DNA from: Acidimicrobiaceae bacterium
GTDB lineage: Bacteria > Actinomycetota > Acidimicrobiia > Acidimicrobiales > UBA8190
Assembly (NCBI GenBank): GCA_003131945.1
Contig: PKWD01000209.1
Coordinates: 444-10,868, forward strand
Direction: 5' to 3'
Length of the DNA stretch: 10,425 bases
A model generated the notes under the pieces. That model saw nothing but the letters and a program-made list of their open reading frames with translations. It did no database searches and had not been told where the DNA came from. Position numbers and translations under genes: made by a program. Positions 6,984-10,425 of the stretch are shown here, piece after piece; position 1 is the stretch's first letter, and the number at the start of each line of letters is the position of its first letter.

Positions 6984-7772
6984 TCAGCCCACTGTGGTTG
7001 TGGTCGGCGGGGTGGTGATCGTGGCTCCCGGCGGCAGCTGGAACAACGAGGCGGCCGGCGACGCTGAATAGCTCTTGATCTCGAAACTGGTGGCGTCCGA
7101 GGCCACCTTTACATAGCCCAGGATGCCTTGAACGGTGCTGCAGATCGTGCTCGTCCCGGCCACCCCCGGAGCGACGAAGTCCACGCACTGCATGTTGAAG
7201 CCGTTCACCGTCATGGTCGACGACGTCACCTTGTCGCCGGCGAGACCGGCGGCCAGGGAGAATTCCTTCAGGAACCCGACCCAATGGGACGGGGTGTAGA
7301 AATCGAAGATCTTGTTCTCGGCGGCGGAGCTGGCGGTTCCCAGCTTTTCGCAGGTCCATGTCGAGCTCGGCGACGACGGAGGAGTGCAGGAATACTCACC
7401 CGATGAGTTGACCACGATGTCGGCGGTGGGCCCGCTCGAACCCGATGGAGTGTCCGTGAAGGTGAGCCCCGTGGGAGGCTGAACGGCGTATACGATCGTC
7501 GCCGGCGACGCGCCGGTAGTCGAGTACGTCGCTTCGAATGTCGCCGACTCGCCCGACTGCACCTTGCTCGTGAAGGCGTCGATGGTCGACTTGTTCCCCT
7601 CCACATCCTGCTCGACTTTCTTGACCTTGGTCACGATCGAGCAGCCGGTGACGCCGACGCCGCCCACGACGAGAGCGACGGCAACGAACCCCACCATGGA
7701 TCGACGGCGCAGCGGCGCAACAGTCCGGCTCGATTGTGTGGCCCGGCCTTCAACATCAGTGGCGATAGGCAC
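6984..7772 (-). CDS. Exported lipoprotein, possibly of LppX/LolA-like fold
   Basis: A 262-residue protein with a basic stretch (LRRRS, 21-25), a hydrophobic segment (27-42) and a lipobox VTG/C with Cys44 as the lipidated residue. It is therefore predicted to be anchored on the outer face of the membrane. The mature part begins with a charged, coiled-coil-like KVKKVEQDVEGNK, then is beta-rich and Ser/Thr/Gly-rich. Cysteines near YSCTPP, TWTCEK, MQCVDF and TICSTV probably form disulphides. The end SASPAASLFQLPPGATIT resembles the C-terminal strand of LolA/LppX-like lipid-binding folds, followed by a Thr/Pro tail. That fold is inference and no ligand can be named. The GTG 7772 start supplies the basic residues needed before the hydrophobic segment; ATG at residue 26 would not. 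It has no clear ribosome site. It lies 59 bases behind the NmrA-like gene on the same strand. Confidence 0.85.
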   Translation of the reverse strand: MPIATDVEGRATQSSRTVAPLRRRSMVGFVAVALVVGGVGVTGCSIVTKVKKVEQDVEGNKSTIDAFTSKVQSGESATFEATYSTTGASPATIVYAVQPPTGLTFTDTPSGSSGPTADIVVNSSGEYSCTPPSSPSSTWTCEKLGTASSAAENKIFDFYTPSHWVGFLKEFSLAAGLAGDKVTSSTMTVNGFNMQCVDFVAPGVAGTSTICSTVQGILGYVKVASDATSFEIKSYSASPAASLFQLPPGATITTPPTTTTVG

Positions 7773-7778
7773 CGGCGG

Positions 7779-7784
7779 AGTCTA
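7779..7784 (-). promoter_or_regulatory. Possible -10 element for a leaderless lipoprotein mRNA
   Basis: On the minus strand TAGACT fits the actinobacterial TANNNT -10 pattern and ends 6 bases before the GTG of the lipoprotein gene. That would place the transcript start at or next to the start codon, in keeping with the missing ribosome site. A -35 is not clear, and the hexamer could occur by chance. Confidence 0.3.
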
Positions 7785-7831
7785 TGACGACAATGGGTCA
7801 TTTTCATTGACCATCAGCGCGCCGATCCCCT

Positions 7832-8815
7832 TCACCGTCGACCGAAATGAAGATCGAGCTCGTTGGCGTAGCGCATACCGAGCGTGTCGCCGTGCTCGGC
7901 CAGCCACTGCGACACCCGCACCGTGCCCGTCGCCGGGGCATCGGAGTCGGCCAAGCCTGCGGCCATGGAGCGGCACTCGTCCGGCGTGAGGAGCACGTCG
8001 TGCATCACCGCACCGAGCACCTTCGACATGAGGAGCAGTGCCGGCGCCGGGACTCGGACGATACGGGCCCGGCTACCCACGGCGTCACGGATCTGCAGGA
8101 CGAGCTCCGCGAACGTGGGTCGCTCGGGGCCCACGGCGTCGACGATGCGATCGTCGGGCCAGGCGGCCGCCTCGAGAGCCAGAGCGGCCAGGTCGTCAAC
8201 GTGGGTGGGCCGCACCCGGTAGTCACCACTGCCTCCCACGCCGAAGACGGGCAGGCGTCGCAGAAGCCACGCCATGTTGTTGAGCAGGACCCCGCTGTCG
8301 TCGAAGAGAACCGACGGGCGAAGCGATGCATAAGGAAGGCCGATCTCCGCCAAGGCCCTTTCGACGAGCGCCTTCCCCCGGAAGTACGGGTACGGCGAGG
8401 CGCCTGAAGGATGGAGGATCGAGACGTGGACGATCTTGCGCACACCGGCCCGCTTGGCCGCCTGGAACAAGGCTCGGGAGTTCTCCACCGCCAAGGCGTG
8501 GTCGACACCGCCATGGGCGAAACGGACCCAATAGGTGTTGTAGAGAGTCGTCGCCCCCGTGAGCGAGGCTGCCAGTCCGGCGGGGTCGTCGAAGTCGAGC
8601 GGGCGTGCCTCGATGTCGTCTCGGCCTGTGCCGCGCTCGGGATGCCCCGTGAGGGTGCGGACCTGGCGACCCGCCAGCTGCAGACGACGGGCGATGGCGC
8701 CACCCGAATAGCTGAACGCGCCGGTGACGACGTCGAGGCCCGTGTCATCGTTGTCGGCGGCCGGCCCGGTGTCGGCGGCCGGCCCTGTGTCGGTAGTGGT
8801 GCCTGTGACACTCAT
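7832..8815 (-). CDS. NmrA-like NAD(P)-binding oxidoreductase (atypical SDR)
   Basis: A 327-residue atypical short-chain dehydrogenase of the NmrA/nucleoside-sugar epimerase type, predicted to be cytosolic. The Rossmann loop is VVTGAFSYSGGAIARRL (29-45). It keeps the outer glycines of GxxGxxG but has Ser at the middle one. LDFDDPAGLAASLTGATTLY is the usual second-strand/helix region, then HVSILHP and PYPYFRGKALVERAL (the YxxxK-like segment reads YFRGK), then RVRPTHVDDLAALALEAA. Such proteins may act as redox enzymes or NAD(P) sensors; no substrate can be read. The ATG overlaps the tetR stop in ATGA, and GGAGGAAGC of the tetR end is its ribosome site, so translation is probably coupled. The first 26 residues contain a Thr/Gly/Ala/Asp hexapeptide repeat and are not part of the fold. 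Confidence 0.9.
   Translation of the reverse strand: MSVTGTTTDTGPAADTGPAADNDDTGLDVVTGAFSYSGGAIARRLQLAGRQVRTLTGHPERGTGRDDIEARPLDFDDPAGLAASLTGATTLYNTYWVRFAHGGVDHALAVENSRALFQAAKRAGVRKIVHVSILHPSGASPYPYFRGKALVERALAEIGLPYASLRPSVLFDDSGVLLNNMAWLLRRLPVFGVGGSGDYRVRPTHVDDLAALALEAAAWPDDRIVDAVGPERPTFAELVLQIRDAVGSRARIVRVPAPALLLMSKVLGAVMHDVLLTPDECRSMAAGLADSDAPATGTVRVSQWLAEHGDTLGMRYANELDLHFGRR
8753..8806. repeat. 18-bp tandem repeat, three units
   Basis: Two units differ at only one or two of 18 positions (8753-8770 and 8771-8788). A third, more diverged unit follows (8789-8806). On the minus strand they encode TGTTTD, TGPAAD, TGPAAD at the N-terminus of the NmrA-like protein. The unit is a multiple of three, so changes in copy number keep the frame. 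Confidence 0.75.
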
Positions 8816-9480
8816 GCTTCCTCCTCAAGTGTTTCCTTCGACGGACGCGCTGCAGATGCCTTCGAACCGGTGACCAGATCGGCCAGCATGGCCAGCTGCC
8901 GGGCCCGCTCGAACAGGGCCAACGCCGGCTGGCGATCCCCGTCAAGGTGGGAGAGCAGCTCCAGCCCCAGATAGAGAGCCACGACGGCGTGGGCGATCTC
9001 GGTCGGCGCCACCACACCAGCCAGCGGCAAGTCGCCGAGGGTCTGGTCCAAGGCCACCACCGCGAATTGTGTCCACGGCGCCATCCGGGCCTTCACCTCG
9101 GCGCCCAGCCCCGGCGTCGACGTCGATCCGGCGATCATCTCCACGAGCAGAGCGGCGTCCCCGGTGTCGAGGTCCTCACTGAAGACCCGAGCGGCCAACT
9201 CCACCAACTCGCTGGGGCGGTGCACACCGGCCAAAGCCTCCTCGTAGCGCTGCCGGCGTTGATCGCTCACCTCGTCGAGAGCCGCCAGCAAGAGGTTCAC
9301 CACCGAGCCGAAGTGGTAGAAGACGAGACCCTGATTGCAGCCCGCCCTCTCGGCGATGGTGCGCGCCGTGGCAGCGGCGAAACCCTGGTGTCGAAGGACA
9401 TCGACCGTCGCTTCCACCAAGACCCGGCGGGTGTCGGTCGAGCGTTGCGTGGGCCGGCTGGCGGTTCCCGATCTCGTCAC
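8812..9480 (-). CDS. TetR-family transcriptional repressor
   Basis: A 222-residue regulator. The N-terminal DNA-binding domain runs from about 15 to 62, with the helix-turn-helix AATARTIAERAGCNQGLVFYHF (positions 36-57) including the YHF signature. The C-terminal half is helical, with AVVALYLGLELLSHLD at about 166-181, the ligand and dimer domain; its ligand is unknown. GTG 9480 is preceded by GGAGG (9487-9491) six bases away, which decides the start. The gene overlaps the NmrA-like gene by four bases and is first in the operon. The 34-bp palindrome at 9499-9532 just upstream is the obvious operator, so autorepression is likely. TetR regulators beside oxidoreductases commonly sense that enzyme's substrate or product. 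Confidence 0.93.
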   Translation of the reverse strand: MTRSGTASRPTQRSTDTRRVLVEATVDVLRHQGFAAATARTIAERAGCNQGLVFYHFGSVVNLLLAALDEVSDQRRQRYEEALAGVHRPSELVELAARVFSEDLDTGDAALLVEMIAGSTSTPGLGAEVKARMAPWTQFAVVALDQTLGDLPLAGVVAPTEIAHAVVALYLGLELLSHLDGDRQPALALFERARQLAMLADLVTGSKASAARPSKETLEEEA

Positions 9481-9498
9481 GGCCCACCTCCAGATTGA

Positions 9499-9532
9499 GC
9501 ATATGCTTTGAGCACTTGCTCAAATCATATGC
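9499..9532. promoter_or_regulatory. 34-bp near-perfect inverted repeat, probable TetR operator
   Basis: GCATATGCTTTGAGCA and TGCTCAAATCATATGC are 16-base arms around CT, with one mismatch. The core TTTGAGCA-CT-TGCTCAAA (9507-9524) is perfect. A further half-site TTGAGCA lies at 9495-9501 in direct orientation. The palindrome is 18 bases before the tetR GTG. Its minus-strand TATGCT could be the tetR -10, so binding would block transcription. It also lies upstream of the possible plus-strand ORF at 9590. Confidence 0.78.
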
Positions 9533-9589
9533 CCTCCCCGTCTCGGGGGCAAGACAGCGACCGAAAGAAGCCCAGGGCCCGAGGGCCGG

Positions 9590-9960
9590 ATGGAGCCGAC
9601 GTTCCTCGGCGCGTCGAGTGCCGCCTTCACCACTGACGGCTCGCCGTTCGCCATGTTCTTCCACCCGTCATCCATCTCAAGGACGACCCGGCCTATTCGA
9701 CGCTGGCCCACCGGCGTGCGGTTGCTGCTGATCACGTTGCCGCTGATCGATTGGGGCCGGTCCGTGGCCGCCACCGGTGCCGGACGACTCAGTCGCCAGG
9801 TACCGCGCTCGTGCGACGAGTTCCGGGGTTCATCGCCGCCAGCTTCGACGGCACTTCGAACAACCTCCCTGTCGTCACCGGTATTCTCGCCCCGATCGGC
9901 GCAGTTCTCGCTCTGCCTGTCGTCCGCAGCAAGGATCTCGTAGCGCCGCGTCCGGGGTGA
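9590..9960 (+). pseudogene. Possible decayed ORF divergent from tetR
   Basis: From ATG 9590 (GAGG 5 bases upstream) about 65 codons have roughly 85% G or C at the third position, and the peptide looks protein-like (GVRLLLITLPLIDWG). After about 9800 the protein-like frame is a different one, with FIAASFDGTSNNLPVVTGIL followed by APIGAVLALPVVRSKDLV and TGA at 9960. The step is again equivalent to loss of one base. The C-terminal segment could be the last membrane helix of a transporter, but I do not recognise the family. It may equally be non-coding. Its place behind the TetR operator would suit a divergently regulated gene. Confidence 0.28.
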
Positions 9961-10014
9961 CCTGAACATGTCGACAGCGCCACCGTCTGTGAGGCCAGCA
10001 GTGTCCGGCCCGAT

Positions 10015-10425
10015 ATGCGCCTGAGATTCTCGGGTGTGAGAAGACTCGTCCGGCCGGGACGGGGCCTCCTCATCGACCTCACGCCCCTGCGAGAGTCGCG
10101 GGACTTCAGGGCCCTCATCAGCGGACAGTTGGTGTCCGTCCTCGGCACCCAACTGACGGCGGTGGCCGTGCCGTACCAGGTGTATCACCTCACCCGTTCG
10201 TCCCTCGACGTCGGGCTGGTGTCCCTTACGGCGCTGTTTCCCTTGGTCCTCGGGTCGCTGATCGGCGGGTCCGTGGCCGACGTCGTCGACCGTCGTCGAC
10301 TTTTAATCCTGGTCGAGCTGTTGATGGCGGCGTCGAGCGCGGGCCTGGCCGTCAACGCCGACCTCGGTCCGTCACTGTGGCCGTTGTTCGTCTTCCCCGC
10401 CCTGACGGCGGGGCTGAGCGGCTTC
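10015..10425 (+). CDS. MFS transporter, drug-exporter type, 5' part
   Basis: The first 137 codons run off the window edge. After a basic N-terminus, LTPLRESRDFRALISGQLVS leads into the first membrane segment (VSVLGTQLTAVAVPYQVY). Then come LDVGLVSLTALFPLVLGSLI and GGSVADVVDRRRLLI, the D-x-x-D-R-R loop of motif A between segments 2 and 3, and a third segment (LLMAASSAGLAVNA). This matches the EntS-like MFS_3 group, proton-driven exporters of siderophores and drugs at the cytoplasmic membrane. The substrate is unknown. ATG 10015 is the first start; GTG 10036 is also in frame, and neither has a clear ribosome site. A tetR gene with its operator lies 480 bases upstream, so shared control is possible but not shown. 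Confidence 0.85.
   Translation, partial: MRLRFSGVRRLVRPGRGLLIDLTPLRESRDFRALISGQLVSVLGTQLTAVAVPYQVYHLTRSSLDVGLVSLTALFPLVLGSLIGGSVADVVDRRRLLILVELLMAASSAGLAVNADLGPSLWPLFVFPALTAGLSGF

Noticed and set aside
9520..10188. 222-codon minus-strand open frame opposite the possible decayed ORF
   Set aside because: It overlaps the start of the MFS exporter and the TetR operator, and its Arg/Gly/Asp/Ser-rich peptide shows no family pattern.

Overview
The window is GC-rich throughout, with many GTG starts and strong third-position G/C bias. It has a Tat-dependent flavin amine oxidase, a lipobox lipoprotein, a TetR/NAD(P)-binding pair and AroQ, PHS and MFS proteins of actinobacterial character. I infer an actinobacterium, possibly Acidimicrobiia because of the small secreted beta-proteins; the class is a guess. 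No rRNA, tRNA, CRISPR array, integrase or transposase was seen.

Layout. 71-1677 (+): a broken neocarzinostatin-like secreted protein gene, an intact stand-alone AroQ chorismate mutase (686-985), and a second broken secreted protein gene (1140-1677). 1715-3283 (-): an intact PHS-family major facilitator with the phosphate-site residues of the family; three 11-bp direct repeats resembling an actinobacterial PHO box lie upstream. 3526-4305 (+): a class I methyltransferase, diverging from the transporter. 4363-6024 (-): an exported FAD-dependent amine oxidase, convergent with the methyltransferase. 6025-6431: a non-coding gap with a short palindrome. 6432-6780 (+): a third broken secreted beta-protein, facing the lipoprotein gene 6984-7772 (-) across a 13-bp hairpin. 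7832-9480 (-): a translationally coupled tetR and NmrA-like gene pair behind a 34-bp near-perfect palindrome. 9590-9960 (+): a possible decayed ORF diverging from tetR. 10015-10425 (+): the 5' part of a drug-exporter-like MFS gene cut by the window edge.

Working together. There is no single pathway here; it is a set of short transcription units. The clearest regulatory units are the putative PHO box with the phosphate-type transporter, and the TetR operator, which probably autoregulates tetR-nmrA and may control the divergent side.

The most unusual signal is that the three small secreted-protein genes each keep recognisable family sequence and plausible ends but are broken by frame changes. 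All eight I could place, five in the first gene, two in the second and one in the third, go the same way, as if one base had been lost each time. Six long genes in the same window (chorismate mutase excluded for its size) are uninterrupted. This points either to decay confined to dispensable secreted proteins or to local base-deletion errors in the sequence.
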